This document shows positions 1 through 6,687 of a stretch of DNA of 27,112 nt, piece after piece. The stretch lies in IMG/VR virus record IMGVR_UViG_3300027712_000120, positions 1 to 27,112 of that record, one strand, 5' to 3'. Each line of letters begins with the position of its first letter. The stretch's first letter is position 1. A model generated the notes under the pieces. It was not told the DNA's origin and ran no database searches. It saw only the letters and a list, made by a program, of their open reading frames with translations. Position numbers and translations under genes: made by a program. Source of the DNA: a virus.

Positions 1-1
1 C

Positions 2-685
2 GGAATCGAAACTAAGTTTTCTTTCCTATTTAACGAATCACTTATTACCAGAGCTCGTAATTATCTGGTAGACGAATTTCTCCGAACCGATTATACACAT
101 ATGTTGTTTATTGATTCGGATATTCACTACTCACCACAAGACATTATTGCACTACTCGCATTAGATAAAGATGTAATTGGTGGTCCCTATCCTAAGAAAT
201 CTATTAATTGGAGTAATATTGCTGCAGCTGCAAGAGCACATCCTGAATTAGACCCAAAAGAATTAGAAAACTTGGTGGGTGAATATGTTTTCAATGTGGT
301 TAAAGGAACACAATCATTTCAAGTATCAGATCCACTCGAAGTATTAGAGATTGGAACTGGTCATATGTTAATCAAACGCCATGTATTCGAAAAGATGCAA
401 GAGGCCTATCCGTTGATTAAATACAAACCAGACCATGTTGGCCAAGCTAACTTTGATGGTAGTCGATATATTCATGCCTACTTTGATACAGTTATTGATA
501 CTACCGAATCTATTACAGGTGGTGGTTCAGAAAGATATCTAAGTGAAGATTATATGTTCTGCCAAATGTGGCGTAAAATTGGTGGTAAAATCTTCTTATG
601 TCCTTGGATGAAAACGCAACATATTGGTACATATGCATTTACTGGTAATATGCCAGCTGTTGCACAATTTACTGGCAAACTATAA
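2..685 (+). CDS. Glycosyltransferase-like protein, 5' end outside the window
   Basis: The reading frame is open from base 2, so the gene starts upstream of the window; the internal ATG at 101 is not the true start because the frame before it reads sensibly (ESLITRARNYLVDEFLRTDY). The pattern 'LxxxFxxTDYTHMLFIDSDI' followed by 'DVIGGPYPKKSI' fits GT-A fold glycosyltransferases seen in aquatic T4-like phages: DSD would be the metal/nucleotide-sugar DxD motif, and the later 'GGGSERYLSEDYMFCQMW' would be the acceptor/catalytic side. Expected role (inference) is transfer of a sugar from an NDP-sugar to phage DNA, a virion protein or a host glycan; acceptor unknown. The stop is one base from the start of the next gene, suggesting co-transcription. 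Family fairly sure, substrate unknown. Confidence 0.72.
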   Translation, partial: GIETKFSFLFNESLITRARNYLVDEFLRTDYTHMLFIDSDIHYSPQDIIALLALDKDVIGGPYPKKSINWSNIAAAARAHPELDPKELENLVGEYVFNVVKGTQSFQVSDPLEVLEIGTGHMLIKRHVFEKMQEAYPLIKYKPDHVGQANFDGSRYIHAYFDTVIDTTESITGGGSERYLSEDYMFCQMWRKIGGKIFLCPWMKTQHIGTYAFTGNMPAVAQFTGKL

Positions 686-686
686 G

Positions 687-1124
687 ATGTCAACATTTAT
701 ATTACCAGAAATTCCTCAAGAAGAAAAGATTAAATCTTTAAGAGAAAAATTTGTTAAAGAAGCACCATACCAACCTGGCTATGAAAGTGCTTCATCTTCT
801 GATATTATAAAAACATCACAAAATGCCACAACGGGTGGCCGCAAGTTTGATGGTGGTAAACCTCAATATGGTTTACTACCACCACTTGCATTAAAAGCAA
901 CAGTTGATATTTTAACATTTGGTGCTCAGAAATATGAACCTGATAATTGGAAATATGTACCAGATTCCAAGCGCAGGTATTTTGATGCATTACAAAGACA
1001 CCTTTGGGCATGGAAAGAAGGTGAACAAAATGACCAAGAAACAGGAAAGAATCACTTAGCTCATGCTATGTGTTGCCTAATGTTTCTATATGAACATGAT
1101 GTTAAATATTCGCCTGAAAAGTAG
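687..1124 (+). CDS. dATP/dGTP pyrophosphohydrolase-like protein (DUF5664/MazZ N-terminal family)
   Basis: About 145 residues from ATG 687, one base after the previous stop; an upstream in-frame ATG at 624 lies inside the preceding gene and is unlikely. Family landmarks are GGRKFDGGKPQYGLLPP, then TFGAQKYEPDNW, then a helical part with RYFDALQRHLWAWKEGE and NHLAHAMCCLMFLYE, whose acidic and histidine residues would bind the metal. This matches the phage family formerly called DUF5664 and now linked to dATP/dGTP diphosphohydrolases, which cleave dNTPs to dNMP and pyrophosphate. Placement before the replication genes and near dCMP deaminase agrees with a nucleotide-pool role. In 2-aminoadenine phages the related MazZ works with PurZ; no purZ is visible here. 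Activity is inferred from family only. Confidence 0.7.
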   Translation: MSTFILPEIPQEEKIKSLREKFVKEAPYQPGYESASSSDIIKTSQNATTGGRKFDGGKPQYGLLPPLALKATVDILTFGAQKYEPDNWKYVPDSKRRYFDALQRHLWAWKEGEQNDQETGKNHLAHAMCCLMFLYEHDVKYSPEK

Positions 1125-1142
1125 TATTGAATGTAGTATAAT
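1112..1142 (+). promoter_or_regulatory. Candidate promoter for the clamp/clamp-loader genes
   Basis: A TATAAT -10 hexamer at 1137-1142 lies in the short gap before gene 45. A GCCTGA box at 1112-1117, 19 bases upstream, weakly resembles the TGCCnCA box in the two better promoter copies at 4177 and 6972. A transcript would start near 1149 and include the GGAG ribosome site at 1161-1164. No good TTGACA is present. Confidence 0.4.
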
Positions 1143-1171
1143 GAAGTTTCAATTACAATATGGAGTATGTT

Positions 1172-1855
1172 ATGCAATTATCGAATGACACATTAAATGT
1201 CCTTAAAAACTTTGGTAATATCAATCAAGGTATTTTTTTCAAACAAGGCAAGGTATTAAAAACCATGTCATCAGGCAAGAACATTCTTGCTGAAGTAACA
1301 ATCAAAGAAGATATTCCCACAAACTTTGGCATCTATGATTTGAACAAATTCTTATCTGTGGTTTCTTTACATAAAGATAATCCAACATTTGAGTTTAGTG
1401 ATAAAGAAGTTAAGATTGTTGGCCAAAAAGGTCGTAGTAAAATCAAATATCGTTTTTGTGAACCATCAATGATTAATACTCCACCAGATAAACAGTTGAC
1501 TTTACCATCCATTGATGTGTCGTTCACATTATTGGCTGAAGATTTCGATTGGGTTATGAAAGCTGCTGGCGTGTTGGGTTCTCCACAAGTTGCTGTTGAA
1601 TCGGATGGTTCTAAAGTAACAGTTCTTGCCTTTGATTCATCTGATAGTTCTGCCCACACCGATGCACTTGAAGTTGCTGATGGTAATGGTGATAAGTTCC
1701 GTTTCATCTTTAAAACAGAACATCTTGCTAAGTTATTTGGTGGTTCGTATGATGTTCAAATATCATCTAAAGGTATTTCTAACTTCAAACATAAAGATGT
1801 AGAATTACAATATTGGGTTTCTATTGAAACTGGTTCAACATTCACAAAGGCTTAA
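1172..1855 (+). CDS. 45: DNA polymerase sliding clamp (T4 gp45-like)
   Basis: Homotrimeric ring that tethers the phage DNA polymerase to DNA and, in T4, also activates late transcription. The N-terminus MQLSNDTLNVLKNFGNINQ is the signature start of T4-like clamps, and 227 residues is the usual length. The upstream in-frame ATG at 1160 is rejected because its ATGGAG forms the ribosome-binding site for ATG 1172. Other recognisable segments are TFEFSDKEVKIVGQKG and the C-terminal KGISNFKHKDVELQYWVSIE. It heads the clamp, clamp loader, regA order found in T4. A candidate promoter lies at 1137-1142. Identity is firm from family pattern. Confidence 0.93.
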   Translation: MQLSNDTLNVLKNFGNINQGIFFKQGKVLKTMSSGKNILAEVTIKEDIPTNFGIYDLNKFLSVVSLHKDNPTFEFSDKEVKIVGQKGRSKIKYRFCEPSMINTPPDKQLTLPSIDVSFTLLAEDFDWVMKAAGVLGSPQVAVESDGSKVTVLAFDSSDSSAHTDALEVADGNGDKFRFIFKTEHLAKLFGGSYDVQISSKGISNFKHKDVELQYWVSIETGSTFTKA

Positions 1856-1856
1856 T

Positions 1857-2051
1857 ATGTTAAAGATTTTCAAAAATTCATATAAAGGAAATCTTTCGGA
1901 TTCTATTGCTATTAATCCTGACCATGTGATTGCAGTATATGAAACTAAAGATAGTATTGATGTTCCTGTTACAATGATTTATTGTGGTGTAGTAACATAT
2001 GAAGTAGAAGATAGTTACCTTGAAGTTATTGCAAGGTTAAGTGAGAAGTAA
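1857..2051 (+). CDS. Conserved small phage protein, function unknown
   Basis: 64 residues from ATG 1857, starting one base after the clamp stop; an earlier in-frame start would lie inside gene 45. The sequence reads like a compact beta-rich protein, with SDSIAINPDHVIAVYE and VTYEVEDSYLEVIARL. I recognise the 'INPDHV...SYLEVIARL' style from small proteins next to the clamp in aquatic T4-like phages but know no function. No signal peptide, membrane segment or metal motif is visible. The position suggests co-expression with replication genes. Confidence 0.7.
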   Translation: MLKIFKNSYKGNLSDSIAINPDHVIAVYETKDSIDVPVTMIYCGVVTYEVEDSYLEVIARLSEK

Positions 2052-2083
2052 TTTTATGTTGTATTATATTATGAGGTATCGTG

Positions 2084-3019
2084 ATGGAACAATTATTATG
2101 GACAGAGAAATATCGTCCTAAAAGTATTACTGACTGTATTCTTCCTGAACGGCTAAAAACACCGTTTCAGGAATATGTTAATCAAAGTAACATACCAAAT
2201 CTTCTTTTGAGTGGCGGTGCTGGTGTCGGTAAGACCACAGTTGCAAAAGCCATGTGTGAAGAAATTGGATGTGATGTTATGGTCATAAATGGTTCCGATG
2301 AGGGTCGTTTGATTGATACTTTTAGAACCAAAATCAAAAACTTTGCTTCATCTATGTCGCTTGCTGGCGGCAGAAAAGTTATTATCATTGATGAAGCAGA
2401 TTACTGTAATGCCGAATCAGTTCAACCTGCTTTGAGAAACTTCATTGAAGAATTTGCGGGAAACTGTTCGTTCATCTTTACTTGTAACTTTAAAAACAAA
2501 TTAATTGAACCTCTCCATAGTCGGTGTGCAGTTATTGATTTTACACTAAAGAGCAACGAAAAGGCTCAGATGGCCTCTGCGTTTATGAAGCGGGTTCAGT
2601 TTGTTCTGCAAAGTGAAAATGTTGAGTATGATGATAAGGTTATTGCAGAATTAATCAAGAAACACTTTCCAGATTTTCGCCGTGCTATTAATGAGTTGCA
2701 ACGTTATTCTCAACTTGGTAAAATTGATACAGGTGTCCTATCTCAAATTTCTGATGTAACGATTAATGATATTGTTAAATATATCAAAGATAAAGATTTT
2801 GGTGCGATTCGTAAATGGGTTGCAAGTAATGATATAGATGCTGTAGCATTTTATCGTAAACTGTATGATAACTTATATGATGTTTTAAAACCACAATCTA
2901 TCCCACAAGCCGTTCTTATTTTGGCTGACTACCAATATAAGGGAGCATTTGTTGCTGACCAAGAGATAAACACCGTAGCTTGCCTTACTGAGTTAATGAT
3001 TAGTGTTGAATTCAAATGA
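2084..3019 (+). CDS. 44: Clamp loader ATPase large subunit (T4 gp44-like)
   Basis: AAA+ ATPase that, with gp62, opens and loads the sliding clamp at primer-template junctions. From ATG 2084 the protein is 311 residues. Motifs in order: N-terminal LWTEKYRPKSI; Walker A SGGAGVGKTT at about residues 43-52; Walker B IIIDEAD at 100-106; sensor 1 IFTCN at about 131-135; and the arginine-finger motif SRC at 146-148. A GTG at 2081 is directly in front, but TGAGG at 2072-2076 is well spaced for ATG 2084. It overlaps the next gene by 4 bases (ATGA). Identity is firm. Confidence 0.95.
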   Translation: MEQLLWTEKYRPKSITDCILPERLKTPFQEYVNQSNIPNLLLSGGAGVGKTTVAKAMCEEIGCDVMVINGSDEGRLIDTFRTKIKNFASSMSLAGGRKVIIIDEADYCNAESVQPALRNFIEEFAGNCSFIFTCNFKNKLIEPLHSRCAVIDFTLKSNEKAQMASAFMKRVQFVLQSENVEYDDKVIAELIKKHFPDFRRAINELQRYSQLGKIDTGVLSQISDVTINDIVKYIKDKDFGAIRKWVASNDIDAVAFYRKLYDNLYDVLKPQSIPQAVLILADYQYKGAFVADQEINTVACLTELMISVEFK

Positions 3020-3303
3020 ATGAGATAATTTTCAATATTTTTGATTGGATCCGTGACGATTGGAAATCTCATTCGCTTCGTTTTGTTGTTGAGTTATTAG
3101 CATGGGCAATTTCTATTGGATGCTCTATTACAATGGCTCTCACAGTTCCTAATCCACCACTTCTTATACTATATCCAATTTGGATATGTGGTTGTGCCAT
3201 GTATTTGTGGTCTGCTTACACCCGTAAGTCTTTTGGAATGGTTGCTAATTATTTATTACTTACTACTATTGATACAATTGGTTTAGTAAGGATGATGACA
3301 TGA
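3016..3303 (+). CDS. Small membrane protein between clamp loader genes
   Basis: 95 residues with an N-terminal amphipathic stretch and about three hydrophobic spans: roughly residues 23-44 (VVELLAWAISIGCSITMAL), 47-66 (PPLLILYPIWICGCAMYLWS) and 72-92. No enzymatic motif is visible. It overlaps both neighbours by 4 bases (ATGA), so it is translated with genes 44 and 62 although T4 itself has no membrane gene between them. It may anchor something at the host membrane or be a small inner-membrane protein of unknown role; no firmer call is justified. Confidence 0.75.
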   Translation: MNEIIFNIFDWIRDDWKSHSLRFVVELLAWAISIGCSITMALTVPNPPLLILYPIWICGCAMYLWSAYTRKSFGMVANYLLLTTIDTIGLVRMMT

Positions 3304-3677
3304 GTAATCCATTCGACTATGTAAATGCCATACTTCAAAACAAAAAGCAGATTATAGTTGATGATTTGACAGAAAAAGATTACATACCATTCATGGTTAA
3401 TCGTTCACTATCGTATCATAAAGACTGTATAATCTACGCCAATGAGATGAATCGTAGGCATTTTCTTGACAAAAAACTTCAAAATGACTTTTTACTAAAT
3501 ACAGTAAGGTCCCAAAAGAGGCCTTTCGCCAAGTGGGTAAAGTCTGAGAAAAGTGAAGATATAGAATGTGTGAAATTAATCTACGGTCTATCAGATTCCA
3601 AAGCTCGTGAAGCTTTGCGCTTACTTAGTGATGAACAAATCCAAAAACTAAAAGAAAAAACCAATACGGGTGGATAA
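3300..3677 (+). CDS. 62: Clamp loader small subunit (T4 gp62-like)
   Basis: 125 residues, non-catalytic partner of the gp44 AAA+ subunit in the clamp loader. The family pattern is visible in NPFDYVNAILQNKK, the middle NRSLSYHKDCIIYANEMNR with HFLDKKLQNDF, and RPFAKWVKSE. It is shorter than T4 gp62, as usual for marine relatives. The start overlaps the preceding stop by 4 bases and regA follows after 5 bases, reproducing the T4 44-62-regA order, which supports the call. No odd features seen. Confidence 0.87.
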   Translation: MSNPFDYVNAILQNKKQIIVDDLTEKDYIPFMVNRSLSYHKDCIIYANEMNRRHFLDKKLQNDFLLNTVRSQKRPFAKWVKSEKSEDIECVKLIYGLSDSKAREALRLLSDEQIQKLKEKTNTGG

Positions 3678-3682
3678 ACATC

Positions 3683-4090
3683 ATGGTAGATTTAAGCAAG
3701 TTCGTTGAAATAACACTCAACGAACAGGATGACTTTTTAAAAGTCCGTGAAACATTAACACGGATCGGTGTGTCATCACGCAAAGAAAGAATTCTATATC
3801 AGTCTTGCCATATTTTACATAAGCAAGGCCAGTATTACATCGTGCATTTCAAAGAACTATTTGCTTTAGATGGTAAGCCATCCAATATTTCAGAAAATGA
3901 CATTCAAAGACGAAATGCAATCGCTAAGTTGTTGGAAGAATGGGGTTTAATTACCATTGTTAATCCACAAATTATGATTGACAATATTGCACCACTACAT
4001 CAAATCAAAATTATTTCATTCAAAGAAAAGCATGAATGGGAATTGGTAACAAAATATAATATTGGTAAGAAACCAGACCAATTATATTAG
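3683..4090 (+). CDS. regA: RegA translational repressor
   Basis: RNA-binding protein that in T4 represses translation of many early mRNAs, including the clamp and clamp-loader genes, by occluding the start region. 135 residues. It aligns by eye with T4 RegA: VEITLNEQDDFLKVRETLTR, then the highly conserved LYQSCHILHKQGQYYIVHFKE, then RRNAIAKLLEEWGLI, and finally ISFKEKHEWELVTKYNIG. The N-terminus is extended by about 6 residues (MVDLSKF) compared with T4. It is the last gene of the clamp operon; the unusual structured segment 4091-4190 follows. Targets here are not identifiable by reading alone. Confidence 0.95.
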   Translation: MVDLSKFVEITLNEQDDFLKVRETLTRIGVSSRKERILYQSCHILHKQGQYYIVHFKELFALDGKPSNISENDIQRRNAIAKLLEEWGLITIVNPQIMIDNIAPLHQIKIISFKEKHEWELVTKYNIGKKPDQLY

Positions 4091-4190
4091 TATTCACCTT
4101 AGGACCGCTAAGTTGCGAATCGTGGACAAAACGGCTACAACGATAGGGTAGCGCTAGAGCCCGTAACTAGCAATATTGCCGCATCACTTT
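4091..4190 (+). other. GC-rich structured intergenic segment, possible ncRNA or 3' UTR element
   Basis: The only sizeable non-coding gap in the left half. My hand count gives 48 G+C in these 100 bases, well above the genes around it. Visible structure: hairpin CTTAG/CTAAG (4098-4102 with 4108-4112); stem ATCGT/ACGAT (4119-4123 with 4140-4144); a possible H-type pseudoknot with GGGT 4146-4149 pairing GCCC 4159-4162 and GCTAG 4153-4157 pairing CTAGC 4167-4171; and the perfect palindrome GCAATATTGC (4170-4179). CGGC 4132-4135 could also pair with GCCG 4178-4181. No tRNA T-arm, no U-tract terminator and no convincing ORF are seen. It sits between regA and the promoter at 4177-4207. Function unknown. 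Confidence 0.5.
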
Positions 4191-4207
4191 GTTAAATCTG
4201 TTATAAT
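4177..4207 (+). promoter_or_regulatory. Promoter module copy 1 (TGCCnCA box plus extended -10)
   Basis: TGCCGCA at 4177-4183 and TTAAATCTGTTATAAT at 4192-4207, which contains an extended -10 (TGnTATAAT). The same arrangement, with identical spacing and an identical 16-mer, occurs at 6972-7002 before DNA polymerase. There is no TTGACA. It may be a middle-type promoter; the box loosely resembles T4 MotA boxes (TGCTTTA) but lies farther from the -10. The transcript would begin only a few bases before ATG 4217. Confidence 0.6.
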
Positions 4208-4216
4208 GGATATATT

Positions 4217-4390
4217 ATGAAAACAACCTCAAATTTTAAATTAAGCAAATCAACAAAGCGTGTATTGGCAACTTTGCCAACAGATATGCGTGGCAATTTT
4301 AAACACATGATGATTGATGCTGAAGTTTCTTTTGCTCGTGCTAAGTTAGCAAAACTAAGCAGGAACAAGAATGAAGAAAAAGTATCTTGA
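4217..4390 (+). CDS. Small basic conserved phage protein, function unknown
   Basis: 57 residues, ATG 4217, ending 20 bases into the dCMP deaminase gene in another frame. It is rich in lysine and arginine (SNFKLSKSTKRVLATL, then FARAKLAKLSRNKN) and looks like a short helical protein. The start lies 10 bases after a strong -10 hexamer, so the mRNA leader would be only a few bases; a GGA at 4208-4210 could act as a weak ribosome site on longer transcripts. Small 'FKLSK..KR' proteins are familiar from aquatic T4-like phages, but I know no function. The overlap with the next gene suggests translational coupling. Confidence 0.65.
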   Translation: MKTTSNFKLSKSTKRVLATLPTDMRGNFKHMMIDAEVSFARAKLAKLSRNKNEEKVS

Positions 4391-4832
4391 TGCTCACATG
4401 AAGGCAGCTGAGGTATATTCTCAGTTATCTTCCGCTAAAAGATTACAAGTTGGTTGTGTTGTTGTAAAAGATAACACAATCATTGGCATTGGTTATAATG
4501 GTATGCCTAGTGGTTGGGAAAATGAATGTGAGAAAAGAACCTACATAGAATTGGATGATAAGTATCAATTCTTAGATGAAGATGGTTCTCACTATTCTTT
4601 GAAAACCAAACCTGAAGTTCTCCATGCAGAAACAAATGCACTTGCAAAGATTGCTCGTAGCACCAATTCGAGTGATGGTTCAGCATTGTTTGTAACTCAT
4701 GCACCTTGTTTAGATTGTGCTAAATTAATTCATCAGTCTGGTATTAATTCTGTGTATTATCGTAATACATATCGTGATGACATGGGTATTAAGTTTTTAA
4801 AAAAATGTAATATTGAGGTAAAGCAAGTATGA
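4371..4832 (+). CDS. cd: dCMP deaminase
   Basis: Zinc enzyme converting dCMP to dUMP, feeding dTMP synthesis. 153 residues, within the usual phage range. Zinc and catalytic motif HAE at residues 85-87 (EVLHAETNAL) and PCLDC at 112-116 supply the His, Glu and two Cys of the cytidine/deoxycytidylate deaminase fold; the N-terminal VGCVVVKDNTIIGIGYNG is the conserved beta sheet and substrate region. The acidic insertion between residues 52 and 80 is typical of deoxycytidylate deaminases. It is translated from within the preceding small ORF and overlaps the next gene by 4 bases. All key residues are present. Confidence 0.93.
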   Translation: MKKKYLDAHMKAAEVYSQLSSAKRLQVGCVVVKDNTIIGIGYNGMPSGWENECEKRTYIELDDKYQFLDEDGSHYSLKTKPEVLHAETNALAKIARSTNSSDGSALFVTHAPCLDCAKLIHQSGINSVYYRNTYRDDMGIKFLKKCNIEVKQV

Positions 4833-5044
4833 AAACCTATACAAGTAAAGTTTTGGAGATTTGTGAGAATGGTGATGCTATCGTTGAATTACCTGATGAA
4901 CTCATGGAAGAAATGGGTTGGAAAGTAGGCGATAATTTAAAATATGAACAAAAAGATGGAAAAGTTTTTATTAAGAACATAAGTATAAATGATACAGATA
5001 GATATGGACAATCGGGAACTAATAAAGTTCCTACACAGGATTAA
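4829..5044 (+). CDS. AbrB/SpoVT-like small protein
   Basis: 71 residues. The first 50 residues (SKVLEICENGDAIVELPDELMEEMGWKVGDNLKYE) have the swapped-hairpin AbrB/MazE pattern, in which 'LPDELMEEMGWKVGD' is the hallmark. Such proteins bind DNA or act as antitoxins, but no toxin gene is adjacent. The C-terminal tail after residue 50 is low in hydrophobics. It overlaps dCMP deaminase by 4 bases. A role in regulation is plausible but not shown. Confidence 0.7.
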   Translation: MKTYTSKVLEICENGDAIVELPDELMEEMGWKVGDNLKYEQKDGKVFIKNISINDTDRYGQSGTNKVPTQD

Positions 5045-5123
5045 AGTTAGATTGCCTTATGCAAATGCTCAATTACGAGCAGAGATTGAAGCATTGATTG
5101 AAAGATTGAAAATAGGACATTAA
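5004..5123 (+). CDS. Small ORF, hypothetical helical protein
   Basis: 39 residues from ATG 5004, overlapping the end of the AbrB-like gene in another frame. It ends in an amphipathic helix (LRAEIEALIERLK) that reads like real protein rather than random translation. No clear Shine-Dalgarno is visible, so translation would probably be coupled to the preceding gene. It is the last coding sequence before the GIY-YIG cassette and could be the remnant of a longer gene cut by that insertion. No function assigned. Confidence 0.4.
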   Translation: MDNRELIKFLHRIKVRLPYANAQLRAEIEALIERLKIGH

Positions 5124-5148
5124 TTTAACATACTGAACATTCGATTAT

Positions 5149-5156
5149 TATAAATA
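5149..5156 (+). promoter_or_regulatory. T4-type late promoter for GIY-YIG gene 1
   Basis: Exact TATAAATA, the T4 late promoter consensus, 23 bases before ATG 5180, followed by AGGAG at 5166-5170. The preceding bases (ATTAT) and the order promoter, AGGAGAAAA, start are the same as for the second GIY-YIG gene at 18321. Confidence 0.72.
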
Positions 5157-5179
5157 TGTATTAATAGGAGAAAATTCAT

Positions 5180-5860
5180 ATGTTTGGTTATATCTACTGT
5201 GTAATAAATTTAATTAATGACAAGTTTTATATCGGTAAAAAATATGGAAATTACGATAGCTTATATTATGGTAGTGGAAAAATTATTAAAGAATCCATAC
5301 AAAAATATGGTTTAATTAATTTCAAGATTTATAAAATTTGTGATTGTTTTGATGAAAAAGATATCAATGAAAAAGAAATATATTATATAGATTTATTAAA
5401 ACCTAATTATAATATAGCAAAAGGCGGCACCGGAGGAAATACACTTTTATTTTATGGAGAACAAGATAAAAAACAAATAATAAAAAAAAGAGCAAGTTCT
5501 TTATCTGCCAATTGGAAAAATAAAACTCTTGAGGAGCGCAAAGAGTGGGGAAATAAAATAAGTTTTTCAAAGAAGGGAAAAACATATAATAGGATTGGTT
5601 ACCATCACAGTCCTGAAGTTATAGAAAGAATAAAGGAATCCAATAAAAAAACTGCGGAAAAAAGAACTTCTGATTGGTTTCAAAATCACAAAAAAGCCGC
5701 AGAAAAAAGAAAAGGGATACCAAATAAAAAGGCATACAAATCTGTTGAAATTCTTGGAGTTGTATATGAATCCTTTAAAGAAGCTTCGTTAAGGCTAAAT
5801 GTTAGTAGGGTTACAATTAATAATTGGGTGAAAAAAGGTAAAGGAAAATTAATATGCTAG
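5180..5860 (+). CDS. GIY-YIG homing endonuclease 1
   Basis: 226 residues. GIY-YIG domain in the first 90 residues: GYIYCVIN (3-10), FYIGKK (16-21) and YYGSGK give the catalytic Tyr-Tyr-Arg/Lys surface; the metal-binding glutamate is in NEKEIYYIDLLKP, followed by YNIAKGGTGG. The C-terminal half is lysine-rich with NUMOD3-like segments (KGKTYNRIG, KGIPNKK) and ends in a NUMOD1/HTH-like module (SFKEASLRLNVSRVTINNWV) for DNA recognition. It is free-standing, not intron-encoded, with its own late promoter and strong ribosome site. It is more AT-rich than its neighbours, typical of an invading element. Its stop overlaps the start of the cytidylyltransferase gene by 7 bases. Confidence 0.9.
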   Translation: MFGYIYCVINLINDKFYIGKKYGNYDSLYYGSGKIIKESIQKYGLINFKIYKICDCFDEKDINEKEIYYIDLLKPNYNIAKGGTGGNTLLFYGEQDKKQIIKKRASSLSANWKNKTLEERKEWGNKISFSKKGKTYNRIGYHHSPEVIERIKESNKKTAEKRTSDWFQNHKKAAEKRKGIPNKKAYKSVEILGVVYESFKEASLRLNVSRVTINNWVKKGKGKLIC

Positions 5861-6315
5861 CTTTGTCGGATGAGTTTGTTGGCCGTCCAGTAGGATTTAC
5901 TTGTAGTTCTTGGGATTTGTTACACGCTGGGCATATTTTAATGCTTGCCGAATGTAAACAGATTTGTGATTATTTAATTGTTGGCTTGCAAACAGACCCA
6001 ACAATTGATAGACCAGAAATTAAAAACAAACCAGTCCAATCCATTGTTGAACGCTATGTTCAGCTATCAGCCGTTAAATTTGTAGATGAAATTATTGTCT
6101 ATGACACAGAAAAAGACCTAGAAGATTTATTAATGTTTTTGCCCATCACTATGCGTATTTGTGGTGAAGAATATAAAGAAAGACATCTAACAGGTCGTGA
6201 TATCTGTGATAATCGTGGTATTAAAACATATTACAATTCTCGCACCCATCGGTTCAGTTCTTCCGAGTTAAGACAAAGAACTTATCAATCTGAATTAAAT
6301 AAGGTAACAAAATGA
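5854..6315 (+). CDS. Cytidylyltransferase-like nucleotidyltransferase (TagD/RfaE type)
   Basis: 153 residues of the HxGH nucleotidyltransferase superfamily. HAGH at residues 24-27 (WDLLHAGHILML) binds the NTP; RYVQLSAVKFVDE is the conserved middle; and RFSSSELR at 133-140 matches the ISSTxLR-type motif. These enzymes join CTP (or ATP) to glycerol-3-phosphate, heptose-1-phosphate or similar, giving a CDP- or ADP-alcohol/sugar. The GIY-YIG gene has been placed immediately before it, so its original upstream neighbour is unclear. The substrate cannot be read from sequence; a surface-polymer or cofactor precursor is possible. The family call is strong. Confidence 0.85.
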   Translation: MLALSDEFVGRPVGFTCSSWDLLHAGHILMLAECKQICDYLIVGLQTDPTIDRPEIKNKPVQSIVERYVQLSAVKFVDEIIVYDTEKDLEDLLMFLPITMRICGEEYKERHLTGRDICDNRGIKTYYNSRTHRFSSSELRQRTYQSELNKVTK

Positions 6316-6536
6316 ACATTCGTGAACTGGCAAAAAGAATAGCCATCGAAAAAAAACTTCCACGGGCTGACAAGTATGACTTGTTTCTCCGTGATTTTGA
6401 TAACATGGTTGAACTTGTTGGTTTAGTTCAAGACCCAACTTTGGACATGAATGATTTTCGTGGTCGTGAAATGCTATTTCCCAAACGCTGGGTTACCTTA
6501 ACAGTATTGCCGGCGAGTGAACCAGTAAATGTATAA
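6312..6536 (+). CDS. Small conserved phage protein, function unknown
   Basis: 74 residues, starting with a 4-base overlap (ATGA) with the cytidylyltransferase. The sequence is charged and partly helical (NIRELAKRIAIEKKL, then YDLFLRDFDNMVELVGLVQD) and ends in a short beta-like segment (RWVTLTVLP). No motif recognised. Tight packing with both neighbours and natural residue composition support a real gene. Confidence 0.65.
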   Translation: MNIRELAKRIAIEKKLPRADKYDLFLRDFDNMVELVGLVQDPTLDMNDFRGREMLFPKRWVTLTVLPASEPVNV

Positions 6537-6687
6537 AGTGTATTATTACTTTAGTAGCAGCTCTCAAGTTGCAGATGAAGAATTCGCAACTTTAAAAGAA
6601 GCTACTGAATTTGCCAACAATCAACCAATCGAATCAGTTTTAGAGATTAAAAAATATGACAATAAAATTAGTGACCTTCAAGACTAA
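6529..6687 (+). CDS. Small conserved phage protein, function unknown
   Basis: 52 residues from ATG 6529, overlapping the preceding gene by 8 bases and the next by 32. It reads VYYYFSSSSQVADEEFATL, then KEATEFANNQPIESVLEIKKYDN: a beta strand followed by a helix and another strand, like the small 'ESVxEIKKYD' proteins of aquatic T4-like phages. It has no known function. The long overlap with the next gene argues for translational coupling. The residue pattern is protein-like throughout, so I consider it real although short. Confidence 0.62.
   Translation: MYKVYYYFSSSSQVADEEFATLKEATEFANNQPIESVLEIKKYDNKISDLQD

Noticed and set aside
687-1124. Evidence for a 2-aminoadenine (Z) genome from the MazZ-like gene
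   Set aside because: The family is widespread in phages with normal DNA, and no purZ or special polymerase is visible.
3730-3744. Palindrome GACTTTTTAAAAGTC inside regA
   Set aside because: It lies over conserved RegA codons, has no loop and no T-tract, and is expected occasionally in AT-rich coding sequence.
4091-4190. tRNA gene in the GC-rich gap
   Set aside because: No T-arm sequence or acceptor stem pairing could be found on either strand.
4984-4991. TATAAATG as a late promoter before the 39-residue ORF
   Set aside because: TATAAATG recurs inside several genes as ordinary codons in this AT-rich sequence, and the leader here would be too short to hold a ribosome site.
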